From contig NZ_CP062222.1 in assembly GCF_017487405.1 (NCBI RefSeq), positions 62,001-126,000 on the forward strand: DNA of 64,000 bases, read 5' to 3'. Positions 24,898 through 33,429 of the stretch are shown piece by piece; the first letter of the stretch is position 1, and every line of letters begins with the position of its first letter. Position numbers and translations under genes: made by a program. This DNA comes from Brevundimonas goettingensis. Its GTDB lineage: Bacteria; Pseudomonadota; Alphaproteobacteria; Caulobacterales; Caulobacteraceae. The notes beneath the pieces are model-generated. The model did no database searches. It had not been told where the DNA came from and worked only from the letters and a program-made list of their open reading frames with translations.

Positions 24898-26505
24898 TCA
24901 AGCGGCTTCAACCTGTATTTCAGGTTCGTCGGAGAGGGCCAGTCGGATGGCGTTCAGCAGGGCGTCGGCCTGGATCGGCTTCTGGGCCACGCCGTTCATG
25001 CCTGCCGTCAGATAGAGACGCTCGTCCTTCGGATCGGCGTTGGCGGTCAGGGCCAGGATGGGCAGTGTCGCTTCCGGACCGGCCAGCGACCGGATCGCCC
25101 GCGTCGCCTCGACCCCGTCCATGACCGGCATCTTGATGTCCATCAGGACCAGATCGAAGGGTTCGGCCCTGATCCGTTCGACGGCCTCCTGACCATTCTC
25201 GGCCGTGGCGGTGGTGCAGCCGAACAGCTCCAGCATCTTGCCCGCCACGAAGCGGTTGGTGGCGTTGTCGTCGACGATGAGGACGTGGAGAGTCTCGTGC
25301 GGCGTCGGCTCGGCGATCTTCTCCCGGGTGTCGCGCATCTCCGGCCCGGCCTCGGGCAGCGGGACAGTGAAGCGGAAGCGGGCCCCGCCCTGCGGCGACC
25401 GGTCGACGGCGATGGCGCCGCCCAGCCGCTCGACGATCTGGCGGCAGATGGCCAGACCCAGACCGGCGCCGGCGCCCTCACGCCCGGCCTGACCGGTGTT
25501 GAAGGGATCGAAGATGGTGGTGGCGGCGGCCTCGGACACGCCCGGGCCGCTGTCGTCGACCATCCCGGTCACGACCAGATCGCCGTCGCGCGCGGCGCTC
25601 TCGATCCGCACCTCGACCCCGCCGGCCAGGGTGAATTTCAGGGCGTTGCCGATCAGATTGTTGAACAGCTGTTTCAGCCGCATCTCGTCGCCGACAGCCC
25701 AGTCGCCTTCAGCCGTCTTGCACACGACGGACAGGGTCAGCCCCTTCTCGTCGGCGCGGGGGCTCCACAAGGCCTTCAGGTCCTCGCCGAGCCGGTTCAG
25801 ATCGATCGGCGCGGTCTCGAAGCTCATCAGCCCGGCGTCAGCGCGGGACATGTCCAGGGCGTCGGTCAACAGCCGCAGCAGGTTCTGGCCGGAATCGAGG
25901 ATGGTGCGGACATAGGGGCGCATCTTCGCCTGGGTCAGCTCGCGCTCCATCAGGGCGGCGACGCCCAGCACTCCGTTCAGCGGCGTGCGGATCTCATGGC
26001 TCATCACCGCCAGGAACTCGGACTTGGCGCGGCTGGAGGCGCGAGCCTCCTGCTCGGCCCGGCCCAGATCGCGAACGAGCGTGCTCATCTCTTCGGCGCG
26101 CTTGCGATGGATGACCGCGCCGGCCTGCAGCACATGGACGCCGGCGCCGACGCCGACATAGCGGCCGCCCGAGGTGACGATGAAGCCGTTCAGCAGCCCG
26201 CCGAGATCACTCGCGTCCAGGCTCTGGAACAGGACGGCGGCGTCGGTGTCGGCGTCGAGAATCCGGGGGCTTTCGTTCATCAGGCTGGAGGCCGGACGAC
26301 GGGCATAGAGGGCGCGGCCGAACTCGGCGGCCATCTTCAGGGTGAAGGCGTTGCGTTCAATCAGGCCGACGGGACGGTCGTCCGCATCGACGACGGCGAT
26401 GACCAGGGTATTGGGCTCTGACTGGAACCGGTCGAAGATCTGCGCGCCCGGCGTGTCCGGAGACACCGCAGCCACCGCGCTGATGAAATCCCCGATCCGG
26501 GCCAT
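24898..26505 (-). CDS. Hybrid histidine kinase with N-terminal CBS-like sensor and receiver
   Basis: A 535-residue soluble hybrid kinase. Residues ~1-125 resemble a CBS pair (FQSEPNTLVIAVVDADDRPVGLIERNAF; VTSGGRYVGVG). A coiled linker precedes HisKA, with the phospho-acceptor His in FLAVMSHEIRTPLNG (~residue 173). HATPase motifs are NNLIGNALKF, VDDSGPGV and GAGLGLAICRQIVERLGG. The receiver domain (~410-525) has VLIVDDNATNR, the phospho-acceptor Asp in LVLMDIKMPVMDG and the Lys in VAQKPI. There are no membrane helices. The CBS-like input suggests sensing of a nucleotide or energy state. A CCCCT/AGGGG hairpin sequesters its GGGGGAG ribosome site. Target unknown. Confidence 0.85.
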   Translation of the reverse strand: MARIGDFISAVAAVSPDTPGAQIFDRFQSEPNTLVIAVVDADDRPVGLIERNAFTLKMAAEFGRALYARRPASSLMNESPRILDADTDAAVLFQSLDASDLGGLLNGFIVTSGGRYVGVGAGVHVLQAGAVIHRKRAEEMSTLVRDLGRAEQEARASSRAKSEFLAVMSHEIRTPLNGVLGVAALMERELTQAKMRPYVRTILDSGQNLLRLLTDALDMSRADAGLMSFETAPIDLNRLGEDLKALWSPRADEKGLTLSVVCKTAEGDWAVGDEMRLKQLFNNLIGNALKFTLAGGVEVRIESAARDGDLVVTGMVDDSGPGVSEAAATTIFDPFNTGQAGREGAGAGLGLAICRQIVERLGGAIAVDRSPQGGARFRFTVPLPEAGPEMRDTREKIAEPTPHETLHVLIVDDNATNRFVAGKMLELFGCTTATAENGQEAVERIRAEPFDLVLMDIKMPVMDGVEATRAIRSLAGPEATLPILALTANADPKDERLYLTAGMNGVAQKPIQADALLNAIRLALSDEPEIQVEAA

Positions 26506-26511
26506 ACAAAA

Positions 26512-26530
26512 CTCCCCCTGTTCGAAGGGG
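26512..26530 (-). promoter_or_regulatory. Ribosome-site-sequestering hairpin before the hybrid kinase
   Basis: Read on the minus strand, CCCCT (26530-26526) and AGGGG (26519-26515) pair around a six-base loop. The AGGGG arm is part of GGGGGAG, the ribosome site of the kinase gene that starts at 26505. The fold could limit translation. Only five base pairs, so modest. Confidence 0.4.
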
Positions 26531-26614
26531 CGTTTAGGGGCAGGAATTTAACGTCAGCTTTGCCGGAAATGACGGTTTTTAGATCATGTCGTGACAGGTG
26601 TTCCGGGTCCGGAA

Positions 26615-28024
26615 TTAAAGTCGGGCCAGAAGCTCCGCCGCGAACTCCGACAGGGTGTCGTCGCGTGCGCCCATGACGATGATCCGGTCGCCGGGCTGCG
26701 CCAGTTCGACGATGCGGTCGCCGCAGGCGGCGCGGTCGTGCAGGGCCTCGGCATTGCGGCCGAGTGCGCGCACGCCGGCGGCGATGTCTTCCGATCCCAC
26801 GCTGCGGTCGGTGGTGCCGCCGTAATAAACGGGCTCGGGCATGACCAGCACGTCGTCCGGACGCATCAGGCCGGCGAAGCCCTCGATGAACTCGCGCTTC
26901 ATCAGCTTCAGCGGCCCAAAACCGTGCGGCTGGAACAGGATCAGCAGCCGTCCGTCGAAGGCGTGCAGGGTCTTCAGCGTCGCGGCGATCTTGTCGGGGT
27001 TGTGGGCGAAGTCGTCGATGACGGTGACGCCGTTCTTCGTGCCGACGACCTCCATGCGGCGGCGGATGCCGGCGAAGCTCTCCAGCGCCTTGACCGCCTC
27101 GTCCAGCCGCACGCCGAGCGCCCGGACAGCGCCGAGAGCCGCCAGGGCATTGGCGACATTATGGGCGCCGGGGACGTTGAGGGTCGCCTTCAGCCGCTCG
27201 CCGCTCGACCGCTCGGCCAGATCGAAGGTCATGCCGGTCGGCAGGGGCTTGAGGTCGTGAGCCGAGAGGTCGGCGTCGTCATTGCCGAGGGCGAAGGTGA
27301 CGACGGCGTCGGCGCGACCCTGATCGACCAGGGTCTGGGCCAGGGCGGCGGTTTCGAGATTGTCGAGGTTGAGCACGGCCGTCTTCGCCCGGCCGGTGAA
27401 GCCGCCGAACAGGTCGCGCAACTCCTCCATCGACTTGTGATCCAGAGAGATGTTGGAGACCACGGCGACGGTCGGATCGTAGCGGGCGATGGAGCCGTCC
27501 GACTCGTCCACCTCGGCGACGAAGAGATCGGCTCCGCCGATCAGGGCGCTGGCGAAGGGATGGTCCGGGTCGGCGAAATTCTTCATCACCGCGCCGTTCA
27601 TGACGGTGGGGGCGCGGCCCGCTGAATGCAGGATCCAGGCGACCATGCCGGTGATAGTCGACTTGCCGCTGGTGCCCGCGACGCCGACCGAGGTCGGGGC
27701 GGCGTTGAACAACTGGCTCAGGAGTTGCGGGCGGGTGACGATGGTCGCGCCAGCGCGTTTGGCCGCGCCGATGTCAGGGACGGTGTCCTCAATGGCGCCG
27801 GTGGCGACGACGATCTGTTCGGCCCGGGTCACGCCCGATCCGTCCTGCGGGTGCAGGGTCACGCCGTGGGCGCGCAGCCAGTCGAACTTGGCGGGGGTGC
27901 GGCCCTGATCCAGCGCCCGGTCGGAGCCTTCGATGGCGTTCCCCTGCGCCTGAACGATCATGGCCAGCGGCAGCATGCCGGAGCCGCCGATTCCGCAGAA
28001 GAAGTAGGAGACGTCGTGGGTCAT
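26615..28024 (-). CDS. Mur ligase-family protein (MurC/Mpl-like)
   Basis: A 469-residue three-domain Mur ligase. The Rossmann-like N-terminus ([15 protein letters not shown], then EGSDRAL) binds a UDP-MurNAc-type substrate. The ATP loop is [20 protein letters not shown] (~residue 113), followed by [26 protein letters not shown]. The C-terminal domain has [10 protein letters not shown] and [12 protein letters not shown]. The layout is closest to MurC and Mpl, but the loop reads TSGKST where true MurC/Mpl usually have THGKTT. It may be Mpl-like recycling of cell-wall peptides, which suits the nearby LD-carboxypeptidase, or an uncharacterised paralogue. It stands outside any mur/fts cluster in this window. 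Confidence 0.8.
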   Translation of the reverse strand: MTHDVSYFFCGIGGSGMLPLAMIVQAQGNAIEGSDRALDQGRTPAKFDWLRAHGVTLHPQDGSGVTRAEQIVVATGAIEDTVPDIGAAKRAGATIVTRPQLLSQLFNAAPTSVGVAGTSGKSTITGMVAWILHSAGRAPTVMNGAVMKNFADPDHPFASALIGGADLFVAEVDESDGSIARYDPTVAVVSNISLDHKSMEELRDLFGGFTGRAKTAVLNLDNLETAALAQTLVDQGRADAVVTFALGNDDADLSAHDLKPLPTGMTFDLAERSSGERLKATLNVPGAHNVANALAALGAVRALGVRLDEAVKALESFAGIRRRMEVVGTKNGVTVIDDFAHNPDKIAATLKTLHAFDGRLLILFQPHGFGPLKLMKREFIEGFAGLMRPDDVLVMPEPVYYGGTTDRSVGSEDIAAGVRALGRNAEALHDRAACGDRIVELAQPGDRIIVMGARDDTLSEFAAELLARL

Positions 28025-28096
28025 CAGGTCTTAGAACAGGACTTGGCCGCAAACCGCCAGCGGGTTCGCGGCCGGAAATGAGTTTTCGGAGGCTTC

Positions 28097-28669
28097 GTGA
28101 CGCTTGAAATCGATCCGGGCAAGACCGCCCTCGTCCTGATCGACCTTCAGGCCGGAATCCTCGCCAATACGCTCTCGCCCTACGACAGCGAGACGGTGGT
28201 CGAAAACGGCCTGACGCTCGCCCGGGCGGTCAAGGCCGCGGGCGGGACGGTGGTCGCCGTCAACGTCAGTTTCGGCCCGGGACGGATCAACGGACCGCAG
28301 GGGCTGATCGACAATCCGGTCTCCACCGATCCGGTCCCGGCCAACTATACGGAGATCGTCCCCGAGCTTCTGGCCCTCGCCGACATCACGGTCACCAAGC
28401 GGCAGTGGGGCGCGCTGCACGGCACCGAACTCGACACCCTGTTGCGTCGGCGCGGGATAGACACGGTCATCGTCGGCGGGATCGCCACCAATTTCGGCGT
28501 CGAGACCACGGTGCGCGAGGGCTGGTCGCACGGCTATTCGATGATCGTCGCCGAGGACGCATCGACCACCTTTTCGCAGGCCATGCAGGACTTTCCGATG
28601 AAGCTGGTCTTCCCCCGCATCGCCCGGGTGCGGTCGGTGACCGAGATCGTCGGGGCGCTGGGAGGATGA
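28097..28669 (+). CDS. Isochorismatase-fold protein, YecD-like, lacking the catalytic Cys
   Basis: A 190-residue cysteine-hydrolase-fold protein. The Asp (ALVLIDLQAGIL) and Lys (DITVTKRQWGALHGTEL) of the catalytic triad are present. The nucleophile position reads GGIATNFGVETTVREGW, with Gly where active family members have Cys (NFCVE). Escherichia coli YecD has the same change and a very similar PRIARVRSV ending, so this is a YecD-type member of unknown activity, not a simple loss. GTG start after GGAGG. It begins a plus-strand run with the small membrane protein and LD-carboxypeptidase. Confidence 0.85.
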   Translation: MTLEIDPGKTALVLIDLQAGILANTLSPYDSETVVENGLTLARAVKAAGGTVVAVNVSFGPGRINGPQGLIDNPVSTDPVPANYTEIVPELLALADITVTKRQWGALHGTELDTLLRRRGIDTVIVGGIATNFGVETTVREGWSHGYSMIVAEDASTTFSQAMQDFPMKLVFPRIARVRSVTEIVGALGG

Positions 28670-28671
28670 CC

Positions 28672-28998
28672 ATGCCGTCGTTCAAGACCTTCGGCGCGCG
28701 GGTGATGGAGATTCTGTTCGGCAGCCGTTTGACGCCGGCCGAGCAAGCGCTCGCTCGCGAAGCTGCGCCGCCGCAATGGATGAACAGGATCTACGGAGCC
28801 TCGTTGCTGGCTGCGTGCGCAGTCATCCTCTTCTGCATCGTCGCCGAACGGGGGTGGCTGCCGATCCCGGCTTCGCCGCTTATCGGAACAGTTCATGGTT
28901 TTGCGACGCTTGCCGCGCTCCTGCTGATGATGGTCTGGCAATTGCTCCTTGGACATTATCGACGTCGCGCCAAAGCCCGGATGACCCCCAAACCATGA
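28672..28998 (+). CDS. Small two-helix membrane protein
   Basis: A 108-residue protein with two hydrophobic helices (YGASLLAACAVILFCIVAERG and LIGTVHGFATLAALLLMMVWQLLLGHY), a helical N-terminus (LTPAEQALAREAAPPQWMNR) and a basic tail (RRRAKARMTPKP). No family recognised. GGGAGG sits six bases before the ATG at 28672; another in-frame ATG at 28666 overlaps the upstream stop. Its stop overlaps the start of the LD-carboxypeptidase gene, so the three genes look like one operon. Confidence 0.68.
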   Translation: MPSFKTFGARVMEILFGSRLTPAEQALAREAAPPQWMNRIYGASLLAACAVILFCIVAERGWLPIPASPLIGTVHGFATLAALLLMMVWQLLLGHYRRRAKARMTPKP

Positions 28999-29825
28999 TG
29001 GCCAATACCTTCAAGATCGGCGTCGTCTGCGTCAGCTCCCGTTTCGCGAAGGAGCGGGCCGAGGCGGTCGAGGCCTGGATGGCCGAGCACCATCCGGAGG
29101 GCGACATCGCCGTCACCTTCCATCCCGCCTGCTTCATGAAGCACGGCCATTTCGCCGGCGACGACCGGGCCCGGGCCGACGCCTTTGTCGAATACGCCAA
29201 CGACCCGCGCTTCGACGCCATCTGGTTCGCGCGCGGCGGTTATGGCTCCTGCCGCATCGTCGAGGACGTGATTTCGCGCCTGAACGATGTCGCCCGGACC
29301 AAGCGCTATATGGGCTATTCCGACGTCGGCACCCTGCTGGCCGGGATGTACAAGGCGGGGTTCAAACATCTGGCCCACGGGCCGATGGCCTCGGATTCGG
29401 TGCGTCATGACGAGACGGCCGAACGGGCCCTGGCCTGGCTGGTCAAGGGCGACGAGCAGGGGCTGGAGCCGTCGCTGGCCATCGATAGGAAGAAGGCCGT
29501 CGCCTTCAACCTGACCATCATCGACCAGCTGGTGGGCACGCCGCTGGAGCCCGACCTGACCGACCACGTCCTGATGATCGAGGAGGTGTCCGAGGCCCTG
29601 TATCGCGTCGACCGGATGATGTTCCACCTCACGAGCCAGCCGTCGATCCGCAAGGTCGCGGGCATCCGTCTGGGCAGGGTCTCAGACGTCACCCCCAACG
29701 ATCCCGATTTCGGCCTGACCGCCCAGGAGATCGTCCGCTACTGGTGTCACCGCTCCGGCATCCCCTTCCTCGGCAAGGCGGACATCGGTCACGACGCCGA
29801 CAACAAGGTTGTGCCGTTCGGTTAG
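28995..29825 (+). CDS. Murein LD-carboxypeptidase (peptidase family S66)
   Basis: A 276-residue S66 peptidase that removes the terminal D-alanine from tetrapeptide stems in cell-wall recycling. Seen are IWFARGGYGSCRIVEDV, the nucleophile Ser in MGYSDVGTLL, LMIEEVSEALYRVDRM with the Glu, and the late His in LGKADIGHDADNKVVPFG. There is no signal peptide, so a cytoplasmic LdcA-like role is likely. Two adjacent ATGs (28995, 28998) overlap the end of the preceding gene. A 7-pair hairpin directly follows the stop. Confidence 0.9.
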   Translation: MMANTFKIGVVCVSSRFAKERAEAVEAWMAEHHPEGDIAVTFHPACFMKHGHFAGDDRARADAFVEYANDPRFDAIWFARGGYGSCRIVEDVISRLNDVARTKRYMGYSDVGTLLAGMYKAGFKHLAHGPMASDSVRHDETAERALAWLVKGDEQGLEPSLAIDRKKAVAFNLTIIDQLVGTPLEPDLTDHVLMIEEVSEALYRVDRMMFHLTSQPSIRKVAGIRLGRVSDVTPNDPDFGLTAQEIVRYWCHRSGIPFLGKADIGHDADNKVVPFG

Positions 29826-29846
29826 TTCTCGCCCGGCAAGCGAGAA
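29826..29846 (+). terminator. Hairpin directly after the LD-carboxypeptidase stop
   Basis: TTCTCGC-CCGGCAA-GCGAGAA is a perfect seven-pair stem with a seven-base loop that begins at the base after the TAG. No T-run follows, so termination would be weak or Rho-assisted. Confidence 0.45.
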
Positions 29847-29929
29847 TGATGCGCGGCGGACACGCCCGTGCGACGTCGTTAATCGCTGTTAAGAAACATC
29901 TATCGACACCGGCGAATTGTCAGGGCCAG

Positions 29930-30913
29930 ATGCGGGCGATGGAGCCCTTTGGCGCACCACTGCTGACGGCCTGGACGCGTGCGGCCGCCGCCGGCGCGGT
30001 GTGGCTGGTCGTCTCGGGTTTTACGGCAGGTCCGGTTACGGCGTCGGGGGGCGCCCAACCGGTCCCGGGGATAAGGGCTGTCGAGAGCCGGAGCTTCATC
30101 ACCAGCGACGGGGCCCGCCTTCATTATCTGGAGGCGGGCCCCCGACCTGACGCTATCGCTGGCGGACCACCCACCGTCGTCTTCGTGCCGGGGTGGACCA
30201 TGCCGGGGTGGATTTTCGAACATCAGATCGACGCCCTGAAAGGCCGTTTCCACGTGCTGGCTCTCGACCCGCGCGGCCAGGGCGAGAGCGAGGTCACGGC
30301 CTTCGGCTACAGCTACGAACGGCGCGGGCGCGACATCGGCGAACTGATGGATCATGCGGCGCCGGGCCCGGTGGTCCTCGTCGGCTGGTCGCTGGGTGTG
30401 CTCGACAGTCTGGCCTATGTGGCGGGGCAGGGCGACGGTCGGATCGCGGGGCTCGTCCTGATCGACAACTCCGTGGGCGAGGAGCCGGCCCCGGTGGCAA
30501 GGCCGGGGACAGGCAGTCCGGCGGATCGCGCCGACCTTCCCGAGGACGAACGCCGTCGCCGCCGCGCCGCCTTCGTCGCCTCCATGTTCGCCCATGATCC
30601 GGGGGCGGACTATCGCGCCCGGCTCACCGATCAGGCCCTGAGAATGAGCCAGTCCGACGAGCGCCGCCTGCTGGCCTATGACGTTCCGCGCAGTTCCTGG
30701 CGCCAGGCCCTGCATTCGACCGGCAAGCCCGTCCTCTATGTCGTTCGGCCCCGGCTGAGGCCTCAGGGCGAGAACCTGGTCCGTACCCATGCCGACGCCC
30801 GGATGGAGGTGTTCGAGGACGCGGGCCACGCCCTGTTCGTCGATGACGCCGACCGGTTCAACGCCCTCCTGATCGGCTTTCTCGACCATCGCGTCACGGG
30901 GTCCGTGCATTGA
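29930..30913 (+). CDS. Exported alpha/beta-hydrolase, first gene of a three-gene operon
   Basis: A 327-residue alpha/beta-hydrolase. The N-terminus has a hydrophobic segment (AAAAGAVWLVVSGFTAGPVTASGG) that reads as a signal peptide or anchor. The catalytic set is visible: PGWTMPGW oxyanion region, LALDPRGQGES, nucleophile Ser in VLVGWSLGVLDSL, and the His in FEDAGHALFVDD. The substrate is unknown. I use the ATG at 29930; a second at 29939 is possible. Its stop overlaps the TTG start of the large membrane protein (TTGA), so translation is coupled. This places a periplasmic hydrolase in one unit with an exported methyltransferase. Confidence 0.8.
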   Translation: MRAMEPFGAPLLTAWTRAAAAGAVWLVVSGFTAGPVTASGGAQPVPGIRAVESRSFITSDGARLHYLEAGPRPDAIAGGPPTVVFVPGWTMPGWIFEHQIDALKGRFHVLALDPRGQGESEVTAFGYSYERRGRDIGELMDHAAPGPVVLVGWSLGVLDSLAYVAGQGDGRIAGLVLIDNSVGEEPAPVARPGTGSPADRADLPEDERRRRRAAFVASMFAHDPGADYRARLTDQALRMSQSDERRLLAYDVPRSSWRQALHSTGKPVLYVVRPRLRPQGENLVRTHADARMEVFEDAGHALFVDDADRFNALLIGFLDHRVTGSVH

Positions 30914-33429
30914 GCGGGGTCGCGGCCAGAAGCCGGGCGGCGCTGATGCCGTTGTTCCTGATCGCGCTCGGCGTGATCGGGATCGAGAACGCCCTGACCC
31001 GCTACTTCGCCGTCGCGAAATGGTCGGAGTACGGTTACTGGATCATCTCCATCGTCATGGCGGGCTTCGCCTTGTCCGGTGTCTTCGTCGCCCTGTTCCG
31101 CGACACGGTGGCGAGGTCGGGGGTGGCGCTGAGGGCGATCCTTCCCGCGGCCATGATCCTGGCCGCCGCCTTCGGCTTCCAGATGATGACAGCCAATCCG
31201 TTCAATCCGCTGCAGCTGCAGAACCCGACCACCTGGCCGGATCAGGTCAGGAATATCGGCCTTTATTATGCGGCCCTGCTGCCCTTCTTCTTCCTCGCCG
31301 GCCTCTACATCTCCCTGATCTTCGTGCTCAATCACCGGGAGATCGGGCGGGTCTACGGCTATGATCTGATCGGCGCGGGGCTGGGATCGGCGGTGGCTCT
31401 GGGCCTGATGTTCGTCATCCATCCCTTCCTGCTGGCGCCGGTGCTCTTGATCCCGCTGGCGCTCGGGCCGTGGTTTCAGCCGGGACGCAGCCGCTGGGTC
31501 GGCGGCCTGCTGGCGCTCGCCGCGCTCGTGGGCGGGGAATATGTGCTGTTCACCGGCACGGCCCCGGCCTTCAGCGAGTTCAAGGCCATCTATGCGCCGA
31601 TGAACACGCCGGGGGCCAAGGTGGTGGCGGAAATCCGCGCGCCGCGCGGCCACTATCTGCTGCTCGACGACTTCACCGAGCGGGTCGACGCTGATGTCTC
31701 GAACAACGCCGGACTGATGGGGATCGCCGGACCGCCGGCGACCTATGGCCTGTATCGCGACGGCAATCGCATCGCCTCCCTGCCCAAGGCCTTCAGCCGC
31801 GACGCCGCCTATGCCCCCAGCGCCCTCAGCGCCGCCCCCTATGTGCTCAGGCCCCATGCCGAGACACTCCTTGTCGGGCTGTCGGGTGGCTTCCGCATCG
31901 CCGAGGCCAAGGCGCTGGGCGCGACCAATATCGACGGGGTCGAGGGCGAGCCGGTGCTCAAGGACGCCCTGATCCACGGTCTCGGCCCGTCGCCGGCGAT
32001 GGTCACCGATCCGAGCGTGCGGCTGCTGGACGGCGGACCGATCGCGGCGGCCTGGCGGGCAGGGCCGAACCGCTATGACGTCATCGACGTCTCGGCCGAC
32101 TTCGTCGATGCGGCGCCGGCCAATGTCACCGGGGTCACGGTCGAGGCGATGCAGGCCTATCTGGCGTCGTTGCGGCCCGGGGGGATGGTGTCGATCTCGG
32201 TCTCTATTCGCGACTTCCCCGTCTATGCCCTGCGGGTGGTTTCGACGGCGCGCTCGGCCCTGCTCAGCACCGGCGTCGCCGATCCGTCCGCCCATGTGAT
32301 GATCTATCGCTCGGCGTGGAATGCGCGGATCCTGATCAGTTCGACGCCTTGGGCGGCGGCCGACATCGCGGCGCTGAAGGCCTTCTGCGAAGCGCGCTCC
32401 TTCGATGTGTCCTGGGCGCCCGGGATGAATGTCGCCGCCGCCCGCGCGTCCCTGTTCAACGACCTGCCCGGCGTCTCCTTCGAGACCGGCCAGATGACCT
32501 CGACCGGCCCCGACGACGCCATCGCCAATGAGGTCGGGGCGGTGCTGGCCGGTCGCCCTTCGGCGTCGAGCGGCGCCTTCCACATCCGCCCCGCGACCCT
32601 GGATCGTCCGGCATTCTATTCCTCGCTGCGGATCGAGCACCCGCAGACCCTGATCAAGCGTCTGGAGGTCCTGCCCCAGGCCGAGATCGGGGCGCTGGTG
32701 AACGTCGCCGTGCTCGGCCAGGCCATTCTGATCGCGCTTCTGGTGCTGGCCGCGCCGGCCCTGTTCGTGCGCCGAAAGGGCATGGCCAAGGAGCCGCGCC
32801 GCCTCTGGCCGGTGATCTATTTCCCGGCGCTCGGCCTCGGCTTCCTGTTCATCGAGATCCTGCTGATCGACCGGGCCGCCTTCTATCTGAACGACTATTC
32901 CTCGGCCTTCGCCCTGGTCCTGACCTCAATGCTGATCTTCTCCGGCCTCGGCAGCATGATCGCGGGCAGGGTGGGGGCGATGCCCAAGGTGGCCTCGGCC
33001 ATCGGCCTGATCGTGGTCCTGGCCTGGATCGCGGCGATGCTGATCGGCGGTGAGGACTATCTGATGCGGACGCTGGACCAGCCGCTGTGGATGCGGGCCG
33101 GGACGGTGGTTCTGGCCGCCGCTCCGGTGTCGCTGGCGCTGGGCATGCCCTTCCCCCTTGGGCTGATTTCGGTGGGTGATGGCCGGGCCCTGCCCTGGGC
33201 CTGGGGGCTGAACGGCGCCTTCTCCGTGGTCGCCACGCCTCTGGCCAATCTGATGAGCCGCGACGTCGGCTTCTCCTCTTTGCTGATCGTCGCCGCCGGC
33301 CTCTACGCCGTCGCCTTCCTCGTCCTGCCGGTCGGGGTGAAGGCGGCGCGCCCGGTCCGCAGCGCCGCGACCGAACCCGTTCCCAACCCCTCGGGCGCCG
33401 CCCCGACGCCGCTGGAGTTTCCCGCATGA
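30910..33429 (+). CDS. Large membrane protein with spermidine-synthase-like domain
   Basis: An 839-residue polytopic protein. Residues ~1-230 carry about seven helices. Residues ~235-600 form a soluble region with a Rossmann-like methyltransferase/spermidine-synthase flavour (TLLVGLSGGFRIAEAKALGATNIDGVEGEPVL; NRYDVIDVSADFVD; YLASLRPGGMVSISVSIRDFP). Residues ~610-820 hold seven more helices (FPALGLGFLFIEILLIDRAAFYL; PVSLALGMPFPLGL). This is the layout of membrane-bound spermidine-synthase-like proteins of unknown reaction. TTG start, coupled to both neighbours by 4-base overlaps. It may supply or channel a substrate for the exported methyltransferase that follows; that is inference. Confidence 0.75.
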   Translation: MSGVAARSRAALMPLFLIALGVIGIENALTRYFAVAKWSEYGYWIISIVMAGFALSGVFVALFRDTVARSGVALRAILPAAMILAAAFGFQMMTANPFNPLQLQNPTTWPDQVRNIGLYYAALLPFFFLAGLYISLIFVLNHREIGRVYGYDLIGAGLGSAVALGLMFVIHPFLLAPVLLIPLALGPWFQPGRSRWVGGLLALAALVGGEYVLFTGTAPAFSEFKAIYAPMNTPGAKVVAEIRAPRGHYLLLDDFTERVDADVSNNAGLMGIAGPPATYGLYRDGNRIASLPKAFSRDAAYAPSALSAAPYVLRPHAETLLVGLSGGFRIAEAKALGATNIDGVEGEPVLKDALIHGLGPSPAMVTDPSVRLLDGGPIAAAWRAGPNRYDVIDVSADFVDAAPANVTGVTVEAMQAYLASLRPGGMVSISVSIRDFPVYALRVVSTARSALLSTGVADPSAHVMIYRSAWNARILISSTPWAAADIAALKAFCEARSFDVSWAPGMNVAAARASLFNDLPGVSFETGQMTSTGPDDAIANEVGAVLAGRPSASSGAFHIRPATLDRPAFYSSLRIEHPQTLIKRLEVLPQAEIGALVNVAVLGQAILIALLVLAAPALFVRRKGMAKEPRRLWPVIYFPALGLGFLFIEILLIDRAAFYLNDYSSAFALVLTSMLIFSGLGSMIAGRVGAMPKVASAIGLIVVLAWIAAMLIGGEDYLMRTLDQPLWMRAGTVVLAAAPVSLALGMPFPLGLISVGDGRALPWAWGLNGAFSVVATPLANLMSRDVGFSSLLIVAAGLYAVAFLVLPVGVKAARPVRSAATEPVPNPSGAAPTPLEFPA

